A stretch of DNA of 64,000 nt. Source: Gammaproteobacteria bacterium. GTDB taxonomy: Bacteria > Pseudomonadota > Gammaproteobacteria > DRLM01. The notes under the pieces are model-generated. The model made no database searches. It had not been told where the DNA came from and saw nothing but the letters and a program-made list of their open reading frames with translations. The stretch lies in assembly GCA_023266095.1 (NCBI GenBank), contig JAHFRV010000008.1, forward strand, positions 1 to 64,000, read 5' to 3'. Of this stretch, positions 32,458 to 42,586 are shown piece after piece. The translations under genes and the position numbers were made by a program. Position 1 is the stretch's first letter. Each line of letters starts with the position of its first letter.

Positions 32458-33198
32458 CTATAATATATAACCCTTCAGCTTGGTTTCGATATTGCGGGGA
32501 TTCTCGCCCTCGGCGATGGCGATGATTCCTTCGATGACCATTTCCCTGAACTTGGATTGCTTGTGAATATTACTTTTTAGCTTGCTGGCGATCGGCAGAA
32601 AAATGATGTTGGCCAAACCTACGCCATAAATTGTGGCGACGAAGGCCACGGCGATACCCGGACCGAGTTTGCTCGGGTCGGCCAGGTTATTCATGACATG
32701 AATAAGTCCCATCACCGCGCCGATGATGCCGATGGTTGGGCAATAGCCGCCCATGCCTTCGTAGACCTTCGCGCATTGGGTATCGGCGTATTCTATGGAA
32801 TCAAGTTCAACCTCGAGTATGCCGCGGATGGTTTCCGGTTCACTGCCGTCCACCAACAGTTGCAGACCTTTGCGAGCGAACGGTTCCGGTTCGCTCTCGG
32901 TCAAAGGTTCAAGGCCGAGCAAGCCTTCTTTACGGGCGATATTGCTCCAGTTGACGATTTTCTCTATGGCTTCGGCCTGCGCCAGTTTCGGCGGGAACAC
33001 GGCCCACATCACCATCTTCAACGACTTGACGAAAGTCGGCAATGGAGTCTGCACCATGATCGCACCGATGGTGCCACCCATGACGATGATGAACGCGGTC
33101 AGCTGTATAAGGGAGCCGGTATGCCCGCCTTCCATGAGGTTGCCGCCGATGATCGCCCCCAGCGCCAACACCACACCGACTATGGTAAGCACATCCAT
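32458..33198 (-). CDS. motC: Flagellar stator protein MotC (MotA family)
   Basis: Ion-channel subunit with four membrane segments: two at the N-terminus (LTIVGVVLALGAIIGGNL; LTAFIIVMGGTIGAIMVQ) and two in the second half (CPTIGIIGAVMGLIHV; GIAVAFVATIYGVGLANII). The large cytoplasmic loop carries basic and acidic residues that meet FliG. Length is 246. It overlaps no neighbour and is separated from cheB by three bases. With motD it forms a stator unit. Confidence 0.94.
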   Translation of the reverse strand: MDVLTIVGVVLALGAIIGGNLMEGGHTGSLIQLTAFIIVMGGTIGAIMVQTPLPTFVKSLKMVMWAVFPPKLAQAEAIEKIVNWSNIARKEGLLGLEPLTESEPEPFARKGLQLLVDGSEPETIRGILEVELDSIEYADTQCAKVYEGMGGYCPTIGIIGAVMGLIHVMNNLADPSKLGPGIAVAFVATIYGVGLANIIFLPIASKLKSNIHKQSKFREMVIEGIIAIAEGENPRNIETKLKGYIL

Positions 33199-33201
33199 TA
33201 T

Positions 33202-34260
33202 TTAAGTTCCGTGTGCCAGGGTTGAAACTATCTCCGGCAGAGACAACACCCTGTCAGCCAAACCGGCTTCTACTACCGCCTGCGGCATGCCATACACGAC
33301 ACAGCTCTCTTCATCCTGCGCCCATACCGATGACCCGTGCGATTTCAGTGACGCGGCACCGTTTTTTCCATCCGCGCCCATACCGGTCAGTACAATCGCC
33401 AGCACACCTTTGCCGATCACGGCGGCGGCCGAATTGAAACTCACATCCACTGACGGTTTATATTGTTCAGCGGTTTTACTGTCCCTGATCCTCACCTTGT
33501 AACCGGCGCCGGCCGCTTGAAATTCCAATTGTTTACCGCCGGGCGCGATCAGGACGCCGCCCGGCTGAACGATATCGCCGTCTTTAGCTTCAGCGACCTG
33601 GACACGGCATAAGGTGTTTAAACGCGTGGCGAATGGCCCGGTAAATGCCGAAGGCATATGTTGAATGATCACGATGGGAATCGGAAAATTTTCCGGCAGG
33701 ATCGACAAAATGTTTTGCAAGGCCGCCGGCCCGCCGGTGGATGCCCCGATCAATAACAGCCGGCAATTCTTCAATGGATTGCCGGTCAGACCCTGCGCGG
33801 AGGACGGCACGGCCTTTGGCGGGGACTTGACCGGCAAGGCTCTGACGACGGTCCGACCCATGCGCTTACGTCCCAATAGCTTCAAATGACGGCACAGCTC
33901 GCGGGCGACTTCGCTTTGGTCGTGAAGGATATCTTCGAAACGTTTCGCCAGATAATCCAGCGCACCCGCTTCCAAGGCATCGAGTGTCGCCTGGGCGCCC
34001 TCCTTGGTCAGGGAAGAGAACATCAAGATAGGGGTGGGTCGCACCTTCATAATCTCTCTTACCGCCGAAATACCGTCCATGACCGGCATTTCGATATCCA
34101 TGGTGACTACATCCGGCCTTAGAGTTACCACCTTTTTGACGGCCTCCGCACCGTTTTCAGCCATATCGATGACTTGCAGATCCGCATCGGCGGCCAACAT
34201 ATCGGCGACACGATTCCGGTAAAAACGAGAATCATCCACCACCAAGACGCGCAGCTGCAT
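33202..34260 (-). CDS. cheB: Protein-glutamate methylesterase CheB
   Basis: Removes methyl groups from chemoreceptors for adaptation. The receiver domain has Asp55 in VVTMDIEMPVMDG. The catalytic domain has IGASTGGPAALQ (serine), VIIQHMPSAFTGPFA (histidine) and LTGMGADGKNGA (aspartate). Both domains and the 120-165 linker are full length, 352 residues. It lies between cheA and motC. No cheR is in this block, so the partner methyltransferase gene must be elsewhere. Confidence 0.96.
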   Translation of the reverse strand: MQLRVLVVDDSRFYRNRVADMLAADADLQVIDMAENGAEAVKKVVTLRPDVVTMDIEMPVMDGISAVREIMKVRPTPILMFSSLTKEGAQATLDALEAGALDYLAKRFEDILHDQSEVARELCRHLKLLGRKRMGRTVVRALPVKSPPKAVPSSAQGLTGNPLKNCRLLLIGASTGGPAALQNILSILPENFPIPIVIIQHMPSAFTGPFATRLNTLCRVQVAEAKDGDIVQPGGVLIAPGGKQLEFQAAGAGYKVRIRDSKTAEQYKPSVDVSFNSAAAVIGKGVLAIVLTGMGADGKNGAASLKSHGSSVWAQDEESCVVYGMPQAVVEAGLADRVLSLPEIVSTLAHGT

Positions 34261-34268
34261 AAAACCGA

Positions 34269-36302
34269 TTACCTCTTACCCGCATTCGCCGCCATCAACC
34301 CTGGCATATCTAAAATCAAGGCTATTCTTCCGTCGCCGGTAATAGTCGCACCCGCCAGGCCCGGAATACCTTGCAGCAAAGCACCCAGCGGTTTAATCAC
34401 GACCTCCTCTTGCGTCATCAATTGATCGACCACACAGGCGATTTGACTGGCTCCTAATTTCACAACCACGATGTAACTAGCCGGGTTGCCGCCTTCCTTC
34501 CATCGCGTCCTGATCAGCCATCTGCCGAGATGAAACAATGGCAGTGGATGCTCCCGTATGATCGCCACCGCCTGGCCTTCCACGACATTGGTCTTTACCG
34601 ACTCCATCTGGATAATTTCTCTAACGTTTGCCAGCGGGATGGCGAATATCTGCGTGCCGAGCATGACCATCAGAGTGGGTACGATAGCCAGGGTCAGAGG
34701 CAGCTTGATGGTGATTTCAGTGCCAACCCCCTCTTCCGATTCAATCTCCAGACTGCCATTGAGCTGATTGATTCTCGTCTTGACCACATCCATGCCGACG
34801 CCACGGCCGGACACATCGGATATTTCAGTTTTCGTGGAAAATCCTGGAAGAAAAATCAGGTTGTAACAATCCCTATCTTCCATGCGCGCTGCGACGTCTT
34901 CGTCCAAGAGGCCTTTTTCAACCGCCTTACGCCGCAGCCGGTCGGCGCTCATGCCTGCGCCGTCATCTTTAATACTGAGCACTATGTGATCGCCTTCCTG
35001 CTTGGCGGCCAGAACTATCGTGCCAACCCGATTTTTACCGCGGCTTTCCCGTAGCGCGGGTTCCTCAATCCCGTGATCGATGGAATTTCTGACCAAGTGC
35101 ACCAGCGGATCGGCCAGGGCTTCAACCAGGTTTTTATCCAAGTCGGTTTCTTCACCGATCAGCTCTAAATTGATCTCTTTTTTCAGCGTGCGGGACAAAT
35201 CCCGTACCACGCGCGGAAAACGACCGAACACTTTCTTGATCGGTTGCATCCTGGTCTTCATGACGGCCGATTGCAAATCTGAGGTGACCATATCGAGATT
35301 GTCGACGGCCTGAGCAACTTCTTCATTGTCCACATTCGCCTTCAAGGTGGCGAGACGGTTGCGGACCAGGACCAGTTCCCCGACCAAATTCATGATGTCA
35401 TCTAAACGCTTGGTATCGACCCGTACAGTGTGATCGATCGGTTGTTGGCCGACCTCCTTGACAGAAGCCTTGGCGGTGACTTGGGCGTTTTCCGGCATAG
35501 TTGGGGAATGTTCAACAGCAGCGGTAACAGGTTTTTTATCATTACTATTTTCTAGAATGGGTGACGCTGCGCTGGAAGCATGGATTTGCGGGGACGTGAG
35601 TTGAGAGTGCACAGCCGGTGCCGGGCGGGTCTCCAACAACGCGATCTGCGGACCGATACTCTTACCCTTGCCGTGCAATTGATCGAGCAATGCCTCAAAC
35701 TCGTCCTCTGATATTTCCTTTTTATCAGCAGCGGAAATTGAAACCTGTGCTGTAGCGGGCAACGGGTCATCGGCAGATGGTACGTCCAATAACGCCTGGC
35801 CTTTAGGCGTCATTTTATTCAATAATTCATCAAATTCCCGGTCTATTTCATCGAGGGTCGGTTCCTGGGATTTTATTGCTTCGTTCACGACGGGAACCGA
35901 CTCGGCGGCACTGTCCGGTTTCGCGAATGCCTCCAACGTGGCCAGTAAAGCGGCATCGACCGGCTTTGGCTCTTGGCCTGAGCGAACCAGGTTCATCATG
36001 TTGTTGAGGATATCCACTACTTTTAGCACAACGTCCATCAAGGCCGCGTTTATGGTGCGTTCGCCTTGCCGAAGAGTATTGAAAACGTCTTCCGCACGAT
36101 GACAGATGTCGACTAGAGCAGTGATGCCTAAAAACCCCGCGCCACCTTTGACGGTATGGAAACCTCTGAAAACCGAATTCAATAAATTCTTGTCGGTGGG
36201 GCAGTGTTCGAGCTCGACTAATTGCTCGCTTAATGACTCGAGAATCTCCCCCGCCTCAACGAGGAAATCCTGCAGAATTTCATCGTCCATATTGATCGCC
36301 AT
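34269..36302 (-). CDS. cheA: Chemotaxis histidine kinase CheA
   Basis: Central kinase of the chemotaxis pathway. Domains in order: an N-terminal Hpt with His49 in FRGFHTVKGG, a long low-complexity linker (about 130-300), the dimerisation helices with DTKRLDDIMNLVGELVLVRNRL, the ATP-binding domain (LVHLVRNSIDHGIEEPA; DDGAGMSADRLR; GRGVGMDVVK) and the C-terminal CheW-like regulatory domain. All boxes look active. Length is 677. It lies downstream of cheZ and upstream of cheB, matching the Pseudomonas order. Confidence 0.96.
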   Translation of the reverse strand: MAINMDDEILQDFLVEAGEILESLSEQLVELEHCPTDKNLLNSVFRGFHTVKGGAGFLGITALVDICHRAEDVFNTLRQGERTINAALMDVVLKVVDILNNMMNLVRSGQEPKPVDAALLATLEAFAKPDSAAESVPVVNEAIKSQEPTLDEIDREFDELLNKMTPKGQALLDVPSADDPLPATAQVSISAADKKEISEDEFEALLDQLHGKGKSIGPQIALLETRPAPAVHSQLTSPQIHASSAASPILENSNDKKPVTAAVEHSPTMPENAQVTAKASVKEVGQQPIDHTVRVDTKRLDDIMNLVGELVLVRNRLATLKANVDNEEVAQAVDNLDMVTSDLQSAVMKTRMQPIKKVFGRFPRVVRDLSRTLKKEINLELIGEETDLDKNLVEALADPLVHLVRNSIDHGIEEPALRESRGKNRVGTIVLAAKQEGDHIVLSIKDDGAGMSADRLRRKAVEKGLLDEDVAARMEDRDCYNLIFLPGFSTKTEISDVSGRGVGMDVVKTRINQLNGSLEIESEEGVGTEITIKLPLTLAIVPTLMVMLGTQIFAIPLANVREIIQMESVKTNVVEGQAVAIIREHPLPLFHLGRWLIRTRWKEGGNPASYIVVVKLGASQIACVVDQLMTQEEVVIKPLGALLQGIPGLAGATITGDGRIALILDMPGLMAANAGKR

Positions 36303-36312
36303 GGCTATAGCC

Positions 36313-37050
36313 TCAAAATCCTAAGCTGGATAAGAGATCATCTACATCGTCTTGTCCGTTCATCCGTCCATCGTCATTGACACCAGCAATACGCGGTCCG
36401 GTATTTTGTTGTTCTTTTATCAGCCGTTTTCTGTCCACGGCGACTTTCTCACCGGTAATCTTGATCAAATTAACCAGATTGGCTTCGACATCAGCCACCA
36501 GTTCGATAACCTGTTTAAGAACCTGTCCCGTCAAATCCTGGTAGTCCTGCGCCATCAGCATCTCATTGAGACTTCTATGGAGACGGTCTGAGTCGTCGGT
36601 AGCGGCGCCGAGAAATACTTCTATTTCCTGGCTCATCAGCCGAAATTCGGCGACATCCATTTCGCGCCGGGTGAATTTAGTCCATTTTTCTAGCAAAATT
36701 ATCGATGCTTCATGCAGACCCACCGAGATCGGCACACAGTGCTCGATGGCATTGATCACCTTTTGCGCAGCCTGTTCGGTGGTCGCTATGACATACTTCA
36801 AGCGTTCCTTAGCGTTGGGGATCTCATTTTCGGCAAGATCGACTATCCTGCCATCCACCCGGAAAGAGGATAAAGAGTCATGCAGTTGCCGCGTGAGTTT
36901 ACCGATTTCCTGAAAGAGACTGGCTTCGTGGCCTTTCACAAATTCATCCAGAAGATTGAGCGCCTCGACTCCTTCCACTTCGTCCATCATGGCGAGAAGG
37001 GATTTCAGTTCTGATTTCTTAGTTGCAACCCGAGTGGCTATGTCGTGCAT
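36313..37050 (-). CDS. cheZ: CheY phosphatase CheZ
   Basis: Dephosphorylates CheY-P. Mostly helical. The catalytic motif region MAQDYQDLTGQVLKQVIELV contains the conserved Asp and Gln for attacking CheY phosphate, near residues 165-185, and the C-terminal end (DDVDDLLSSLGF) is the CheY-binding tail. Length is 245. It is 31 bases downstream of cheY and just upstream of cheA. Confidence 0.95.
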   Translation of the reverse strand: MHDIATRVATKKSELKSLLAMMDEVEGVEALNLLDEFVKGHEASLFQEIGKLTRQLHDSLSSFRVDGRIVDLAENEIPNAKERLKYVIATTEQAAQKVINAIEHCVPISVGLHEASIILLEKWTKFTRREMDVAEFRLMSQEIEVFLGAATDDSDRLHRSLNEMLMAQDYQDLTGQVLKQVIELVADVEANLVNLIKITGEKVAVDRKRLIKEQQNTGPRIAGVNDDGRMNGQDDVDDLLSSLGF

Positions 37051-37081
37051 TTAATCCCTTCCTGTAAAGCGCAGCCGCATT

Positions 37082-37474
37082 TCATGCCGATGCGTTGATA
37101 CGCTCGAATATTTTCTCTATTTTTTCCTTGAGAGTAACCGCGGTGAAGGGCTTGACGATATAACCATTCACGCCGGATTGCGCCGCTTCGACTATTTGGT
37201 CGCGTTTGGACTCGGCCGTCACCATCAGCACAGGCAGTGTCGCCAGTTTCGGATCGGCCCTGACTGCTTTCAAAAGGTCGATGCCCTGCATACCGGGCAT
37301 GTTCCAGTCGGTAATAAGAAAATCGTAATTTCCATTCTGCAGCATGGGCAGCGCCGTCGTGCCGTCATCGGCCTCCGCAGTATTATTGAAGCCAAGATCT
37401 CTAAGCAAATTCTTGATGATTCGCCGCATGGTCGAGAAATCATCGACGACCAGTATCTTAATATTTTTGTCCAA
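37082..37474 (-). CDS. cheY: Chemotaxis response regulator CheY
   Basis: Single receiver domain. The acidic pocket [14 protein letters not shown], phospho-acceptor Asp56 in [13 protein letters not shown], the threonine in [10 protein letters not shown] and the lysine in [15 protein letters not shown] are all present. Length is 130. It is the first gene after fliA, with 65 bases between, and cheZ follows. Confidence 0.97.
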   Translation of the reverse strand: MDKNIKILVVDDFSTMRRIIKNLLRDLGFNNTAEADDGTTALPMLQNGNYDFLITDWNMPGMQGIDLLKAVRADPKLATLPVLMVTAESKRDQIVEAAQSGVNGYIVKPFTAVTLKEKIEKIFERINASA

Positions 37475-37539
37475 GACAGCCTCCTTGGCGCAGAGAGGAT
37501 CGGTTCCGCTCTTTTTTAAACATAATTAATTTATGACAA

Positions 37540-38298
37540 TTACTCGCCATCCAATTCCAGCCATCGGCCCAACCGCGCTTGCAAACGGATGAGGGCCTGA
37601 CTATGGATCTGGCTTACCCGCGATTCACTGACACCTATTACGGCACCTATTTCCCGTAGGTTGAGTTCCTCGTCGTAATAAAGTGTCATCACTAGGCGCT
37701 CGCGCTCGGGCAGGCTGGCGATCGCATCGGATAAACTCTTCTTGAACGCATCGTTTTGCACTCGGTCGACGGGGCCGGGCGAGCGGTCCGCCAGTTCCGG
37801 TCCTATCGAATCCTCATCGGCACCGAGGTCATCGAAACTCATCACCAGATAGCCGCTGGCGTCCTGAAGAATCTGATGATAGTCGTCGAGGCTCAGCCCC
37901 AGTTCCGCGGCGACTTCATGATCACGCGCGTCGCGCCGCTCCCGGTGTTCGATTTGGCGGACGGCATCGGCGAGTTTACGGGCCTTGCGATGCACCGACC
38001 TCGGCGCCCAGTCGTTACGCCGGATCTCATCCAGCATGGCGCCGCGTATACGTATCCCCGCATAGGTTTCAAAACTAGCGCCTTGCCCGGAGTCGTAATT
38101 GCGCGATGCTTCAAGCAAACCGATCATGCCGGCTTGTATCAAGTCGTCGGCCTGGACGCTGGGCGGCAAGCGGCTCATCAGATGATAGGCGATCCGCTTT
38201 ACCAGCGGCGCATGCTTAGTGATAATTTCATCCTGTTTGCGTGTCTTCATACGGGTTTGGCGTTCCTTGCTCGGGGACGACGCTGCGGCACCGGTCAT
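37540..38298 (-). CDS. fliA: Flagellar sigma factor FliA (sigma-28)
   Basis: Directs late flagellar and chemotaxis genes. Region 2 has LVKRIAYHLMSRLPPSV, DDLIQAGMIGLLEASRNYD and FETYAGIRIRGAMLDEIR; region 4 has SLPERERLVMTLYYDEELNLREIGAVIGVSESRVSQIH in pieces. Length is 252 with an ATG overlapping the fleN stop (ATGA); an internal ATG (38250) would also fit. I could not find a good sigma-28 site inside the window, as the flagellin promoter lies off the edge. Confidence 0.96.
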   Translation of the reverse strand: MTGAAASSPSKERQTRMKTRKQDEIITKHAPLVKRIAYHLMSRLPPSVQADDLIQAGMIGLLEASRNYDSGQGASFETYAGIRIRGAMLDEIRRNDWAPRSVHRKARKLADAVRQIEHRERRDARDHEVAAELGLSLDDYHQILQDASGYLVMSFDDLGADEDSIGPELADRSPGPVDRVQNDAFKKSLSDAIASLPERERLVMTLYYDEELNLREIGAVIGVSESRVSQIHSQALIRLQARLGRWLELDGE

Positions 38299-39176
38299 AG
38301 TGATGCCTCCATTTCCTGGTTAGAGTTGATCAGCCGTTCGATGAAAAACTCCACATGGCCGCCCGCATTTTGCGGCACAGGCCATTTATCGGCCTTCTGC
38401 GCTAAAGTTTTAAAGGCTAAGGCGGCCTTGCTGCGCGGATAGACTTCCACCACGGCCTTTTGTCTTTGGATCGAGCGTTTAAGGAAGTCGTCGAACGGCA
38501 CCGCTCCCATGAAATCCAGCTGCACATCCAGAAATTTATCAGTTACGTTTAATAGTTTGCAGTACAAGTCTCGGCCCTCCTGTGCGTTTTGAACCATATT
38601 GGCGACTATCCGGAATCGATGGACACCGTGGTCACGGTTCAACACTTTGATCGTCGCGTAGGCGTCGGTGATCGATGCCGGCTCATCGCAAACCACCACC
38701 AGAATCTCCTGCGCGGCCTTTGTGAAATTGATGACGCTGTCGGATATGCCCGCTGCGGTATCGATCAACAATACGTCAATGCGATTGCCCAGCTCGCTGA
38801 AAGCACGTATCAGTCCGGCCTGTTCCAAGGAAGACAAGCCCGCCATACGCTGCATCCCCGATGAACCCGGCACGATCTTGACACCGCTGGGGCCGGTTAA
38901 AATGATTTCTTCCAGCGTACGCACCCCGTCCAGCACGTCGGACAGCGTATGTGAGGCATGTAATCCCAGCAGCACATCGACGTTGGCTAACCCGAAGTCG
39001 GCATCGAGTACCAACACCTCTTTACCGGCTTGCGCCATGGCGATCGATAGATTGATGGATAAATTGGTTTTCCCGACGCCGCCTTTGCCACTGGTCACCG
39101 CGATGACTTGGACCGGCCGTGGACTCACCATGCGGCGTAGACCTTCTGCCTGATCTAATTTCGGCTTAGTGAGCAT
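38295..39176 (-). CDS. fleN: Flagellar number regulator FleN (FlhG/MinD-like ATPase)
   Basis: MinD-family ATPase that limits polar flagella to one and restrains FleQ in Pseudomonas. P-loop VTSGKGGVGKTNLSINLSIA, switch I/II VLDADFGLANVDVLLGL and LLIDTAAGISDSV are intact. The N-terminal segment KLDQAEGLRRMVSPRPV resembles the FleQ-binding motif region of FlhG. Length is 293. Its start lies inside the end of flhF (11 bases overlap), and fliA overlaps its stop. It supports single polar flagellation. Confidence 0.95.
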   Translation of the reverse strand: MLTKPKLDQAEGLRRMVSPRPVQVIAVTSGKGGVGKTNLSINLSIAMAQAGKEVLVLDADFGLANVDVLLGLHASHTLSDVLDGVRTLEEIILTGPSGVKIVPGSSGMQRMAGLSSLEQAGLIRAFSELGNRIDVLLIDTAAGISDSVINFTKAAQEILVVVCDEPASITDAYATIKVLNRDHGVHRFRIVANMVQNAQEGRDLYCKLLNVTDKFLDVQLDFMGAVPFDDFLKRSIQRQKAVVEVYPRSKAALAFKTLAQKADKWPVPQNAGGHVEFFIERLINSNQEMEASL

Positions 39177-40416
39177 TTAACAGCGTCCTCCCGGCACATG
39201 CGTACCCCATTTCTTCCTCACTGGGATGCGTAGTTTGTTTCATTAATGCGACGCCTTGGTCGACCAATTTCTCGGAGCGGGCCAAGTGGATGTCTTCCGG
39301 CACCCGTTGGCCATCACTCACGTAAACGAGGGGCAGATTGCCATTGATCACCGCGCTGAGCGCCTGGCCCATCGAACATGTTTCGTCGATCTTGGTCAGG
39401 ATGCAGCCGTCCAAATGGACTTTCTTGAAAGCGGAAATGGTTTCTTCCATACCACGCGCTTGCGAATTGGCGGAGATAACCAGGTAGATTTTTATTTTGG
39501 AGTTGCTGTCCTTCAGCAGAGCCAGTTGCTCTGACAGCCGGATATCGCGCTGGCTGATACCCGCGGTATCGATCAGCACCAGATCTTTATCGGCGAGATC
39601 GTCCAGCTGGGTCCGCAATTCGTCGGAGGTGGAGGCATTGCGGACCGGAATGTTGAGCAACCGGCCATAATTTCTCAGCTGTTCATGGGCGCCGACCCGA
39701 TAATCATCGGTGGTGAGCAAGGCGATGCGGCGCACACCGTGCCGCAAGACGTAACGCGCGGCGATTTTGGCGACACTGGTGGTCTTACCGACGCCGGTCG
39801 GTCCGACCAGGGCCACCACACCACCTTTATCAAAGATGTCATCGTTGGCGACCGGTATTTCATCCGTCAAAGATTGCAAACAATCGGACCAGGCGGCTTC
39901 GATGTCCTGATTGGGGCCTATACCTTCGGCGATCGTCAGGGAAAGGGCATGCGTCAAACCGAATTCGAGCAATCTATTTAAAATTTCCGCCTGCATCGGC
40001 GAGCGTTGCTTGAACGAACTCCAGGCCATTTCCGAAATTCGGGTCTCAAGAAAACTGCGCATGGTCTTGAGTTCCTGGCGGACCTCCAGCAGCACCTGAT
40101 CGGTCGGCTCACCGCGGACGTTGCTCCACGATGCCGTCATGGACGCGACGCGTTCTGCTGTAGGTTTACTCTGGCTGTTTTCCGAATACTGCTTTAGTTT
40201 TTCAGCCGCGGGCGCCAGCTTGCTGTCATCGCGTTTTTCATTCTTCGCGGCTTGGAATTGCCCGAGCAGCGCCTCGTCATAATCGGTGGCGGAGACGATT
40301 TCCACTCCACCATCAACCCGCCGGTTGGAAATGATGACCGCATCGGGACCTTGCTCCTCACGAACCATCTTAATGGCTTGGCGTATATCAGGCGCGAAAA
40401 ATGTTTTTACTTTCAT
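39166..40416 (-). CDS. flhF: Flagellar placement GTPase FlhF
   Basis: SRP-like GTPase that sets the polar site of the flagellum. The N-terminal B domain (KTFFAPDIRQAIKMVREEQGPDAVIIS) is followed by the N and G domains with P-loop VGPTGVGKTTSVAKIAARY, LLTTDDYRVGAHEQL, IDTAGISQRD and TKIDETCSMG. Length is 416. It lies 54 bases downstream of flhA; fleN overlaps its end. This flhA-flhF-fleN-fliA order is the standard polar-flagellum arrangement. Confidence 0.96.
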   Translation of the reverse strand: MKVKTFFAPDIRQAIKMVREEQGPDAVIISNRRVDGGVEIVSATDYDEALLGQFQAAKNEKRDDSKLAPAAEKLKQYSENSQSKPTAERVASMTASWSNVRGEPTDQVLLEVRQELKTMRSFLETRISEMAWSSFKQRSPMQAEILNRLLEFGLTHALSLTIAEGIGPNQDIEAAWSDCLQSLTDEIPVANDDIFDKGGVVALVGPTGVGKTTSVAKIAARYVLRHGVRRIALLTTDDYRVGAHEQLRNYGRLLNIPVRNASTSDELRTQLDDLADKDLVLIDTAGISQRDIRLSEQLALLKDSNSKIKIYLVISANSQARGMEETISAFKKVHLDGCILTKIDETCSMGQALSAVINGNLPLVYVSDGQRVPEDIHLARSEKLVDQGVALMKQTTHPSEEEMGYACAGRTLLNAH

Positions 40417-40470
40417 CTACTGCCCCGTATAGTGCCTGCTGACTATCCAGCTTGACGCCCGTTCAATCCG

Positions 40471-42552
40471 CTATTTGTTGCCTACGCTGGCAACAACCTT
40501 GATTTGCTTGTTGTCCGGCAATTCGTTGTACGACAACACATGTAAATTGGCGATGGTTCTGCGCAGGAAGCGGGCTAGTACTTGCCGCAGGGGCGCCGCT
40601 ACCAGAAGTACGCTCGGCTCACCATTCATTTCCTGTTTGTGCGCCGCTTTCTGAATAGCCTGATGCATGCGCTCCGCCAATCCCGGTTCAAATGCCGGCC
40701 CACCACTTCCATCACCGGTCTGCATTGAACTTTGCAATATGTGTTCCAAACCCGGATCCAAGGTGATCACCGGTAACTCATTCTTCAAACCGTTGATTTG
40801 TTGAAATATCATGCGGCCGAGGGCATTGCGGACATGGCCGGTGAGCACGGCGGGGTCTTGACTCTCGCGCCCGTGCGCCGCCAATGTTTCGGCGATGGTA
40901 CGGACATCTTTGAGCGGCACCCGCTCTTCGAGCAGATTACGCAAAACTTTGAGCAGCACACCCATCGGAATGGCGTTAGGCACCAGGTCTTCCACCAATT
41001 TGGGCGTGGTTTTGGCAAGGCTATCCAACAAATGCTGCACCTCTTCCCGCCCCAGCAGCTCATGAGCATGGTCTTGCAGCAATTGGCTGAGATGGGTGGC
41101 GATCACAGTGCTGGGATCCACCACGGTATACCCCAAGGTCTGCGCTTCGTCGCGCAAGGCAGGTTCGATCCACACCGCTTCCAAGCCGAACGCCGGATCA
41201 GTCGTCGCGATGCCGCGCAAGCTGCCGTAGACCTGGCCCGGGTTGATGGCGAGATCACGCTCCAAATGGATTTCCGCCTCGCCGACGTTCACCCCCAGCA
41301 GAGAGATACGGTAATAGTTAGGCGATAAATCGAGATTATCGCGAATATGCACCGCCGGAATCAGGAAGCCCAATTCACTGGTCAGTTTTTTCCTCACGCC
41401 CTTGATTCGGGTCATTAATTGTCCCCCCTGATTCTTATCAACCAGGGGTATCAGGCGGTAACCCACCTCCAAACCTATGGTATCGACCGGTGCCACGTCG
41501 TCCCAACTCAACTCCTTGGGTTCAGCCGGAGGCAGAGGCGCCAGTTCCTCAACCACTTCCACCACGCCTGCTCGGTAACGGCTGAGATAATAAGCTCCGC
41601 CACCCGCACCGGCCGCCAGACTCAGAAACACCAGGTTGGGCATACCTGGAATAACGCCCATGATGCCTAATACACCGCCGGTCACCGCCAGGGATTTGGG
41701 ATTGGCGAACAACTGACTGAGGATCTGCTGCCCCATGTCCTCGGAACTGGAAACGCGGGTCACCATGATCGCCGCGGCCGTCGACAAGATCAGTGAAGGA
41801 ATCTGCGCCACCAGACCGTCGCCCACAGTCAACAAAGAATACACACGCATGGCATCGCCGAAGGCCATGCCGTGTTGCAGCATGCCGATCGCGAGCCCGC
41901 CGATGATATTGATGAACAGAATCAGGATACCGGCGATGGCGTCACCGCGAACGAATTTACTCGCACCATCCATCGAACCGTAGAAATCCGCCTCGCGGCT
42001 CACTTCTTCCCGCCGGGCTTTAGCTTCGGCCTGGGTGAGCAAGCCTGCGTTCAAATCGGCGTCGATCGCCATTTGCTTGCCGGGCATGGCGTCCAGGGTG
42101 AACCGCGCCGACACTTCGGAAATACGTCCCGCGCCCTTGGTCACCACAATGAAATTGATGATCACCAGGATCGAGAAGACGACCAAGCCGACGGCGTAAT
42201 TGCCGCCCACCACGAATTCACCGAAGGCCTCGATGACCTTACCCGCTGCCGCCGTGCCGTTCTGCCCTTCCAGCAACACCACACGAGTGGAGGCGACATT
42301 GAGCGCCAATCTCAACAAGGTCGCGACTAACAATACCGTTGGAAAAGAGGCGAATTCCAAGGGTTTTCTCGCATATATTCCCGATAGCAAAACCACCAAA
42401 GCCAGAGAAATATTGAAAGTGAAAAAGACATCGAGCAGGAAGGGCGGCAAGGGCAGCACCAACATCGCCAGCATCATCACCAGCAATACTGGCGCGCCCA
42501 ATCCAGCGCTGAAAACCGCTTTCATTCCATACATCACGCCGGCTTGACTCAT
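40471..42552 (-). CDS. flhA: Flagellar export apparatus protein FlhA
   Basis: Largest membrane part of the flagellar type III export gate. About eight membrane helices in the first 330 residues are followed by the cytosolic nonameric ring domain (from about 350). The signature RISEVSARFTLDAMPGKQMA and the following DADLNAGLL lie in the loop between helices. Length is 693, normal. It lies 34 bases downstream of flhB. No clear sigma-54 box is present in that short gap, so it may be co-transcribed with flhB. Confidence 0.96.
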   Translation of the reverse strand: MSQAGVMYGMKAVFSAGLGAPVLLVMMLAMLVLPLPPFLLDVFFTFNISLALVVLLSGIYARKPLEFASFPTVLLVATLLRLALNVASTRVVLLEGQNGTAAAGKVIEAFGEFVVGGNYAVGLVVFSILVIINFIVVTKGAGRISEVSARFTLDAMPGKQMAIDADLNAGLLTQAEAKARREEVSREADFYGSMDGASKFVRGDAIAGILILFINIIGGLAIGMLQHGMAFGDAMRVYSLLTVGDGLVAQIPSLILSTAAAIMVTRVSSSEDMGQQILSQLFANPKSLAVTGGVLGIMGVIPGMPNLVFLSLAAGAGGGAYYLSRYRAGVVEVVEELAPLPPAEPKELSWDDVAPVDTIGLEVGYRLIPLVDKNQGGQLMTRIKGVRKKLTSELGFLIPAVHIRDNLDLSPNYYRISLLGVNVGEAEIHLERDLAINPGQVYGSLRGIATTDPAFGLEAVWIEPALRDEAQTLGYTVVDPSTVIATHLSQLLQDHAHELLGREEVQHLLDSLAKTTPKLVEDLVPNAIPMGVLLKVLRNLLEERVPLKDVRTIAETLAAHGRESQDPAVLTGHVRNALGRMIFQQINGLKNELPVITLDPGLEHILQSSMQTGDGSGGPAFEPGLAERMHQAIQKAAHKQEMNGEPSVLLVAAPLRQVLARFLRRTIANLHVLSYNELPDNKQIKVVASVGNK

Positions 42553-42586
42553 AATAATTGACCTCTAAATATCGTCATCGCGGAAC

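Noticed and set aside
37475-37539. Possible sigma-28 promoter in front of cheY
   Set aside because: An ACCGAT is present, but no TAAAGTTT-like box lies at the correct 11-base spacing.
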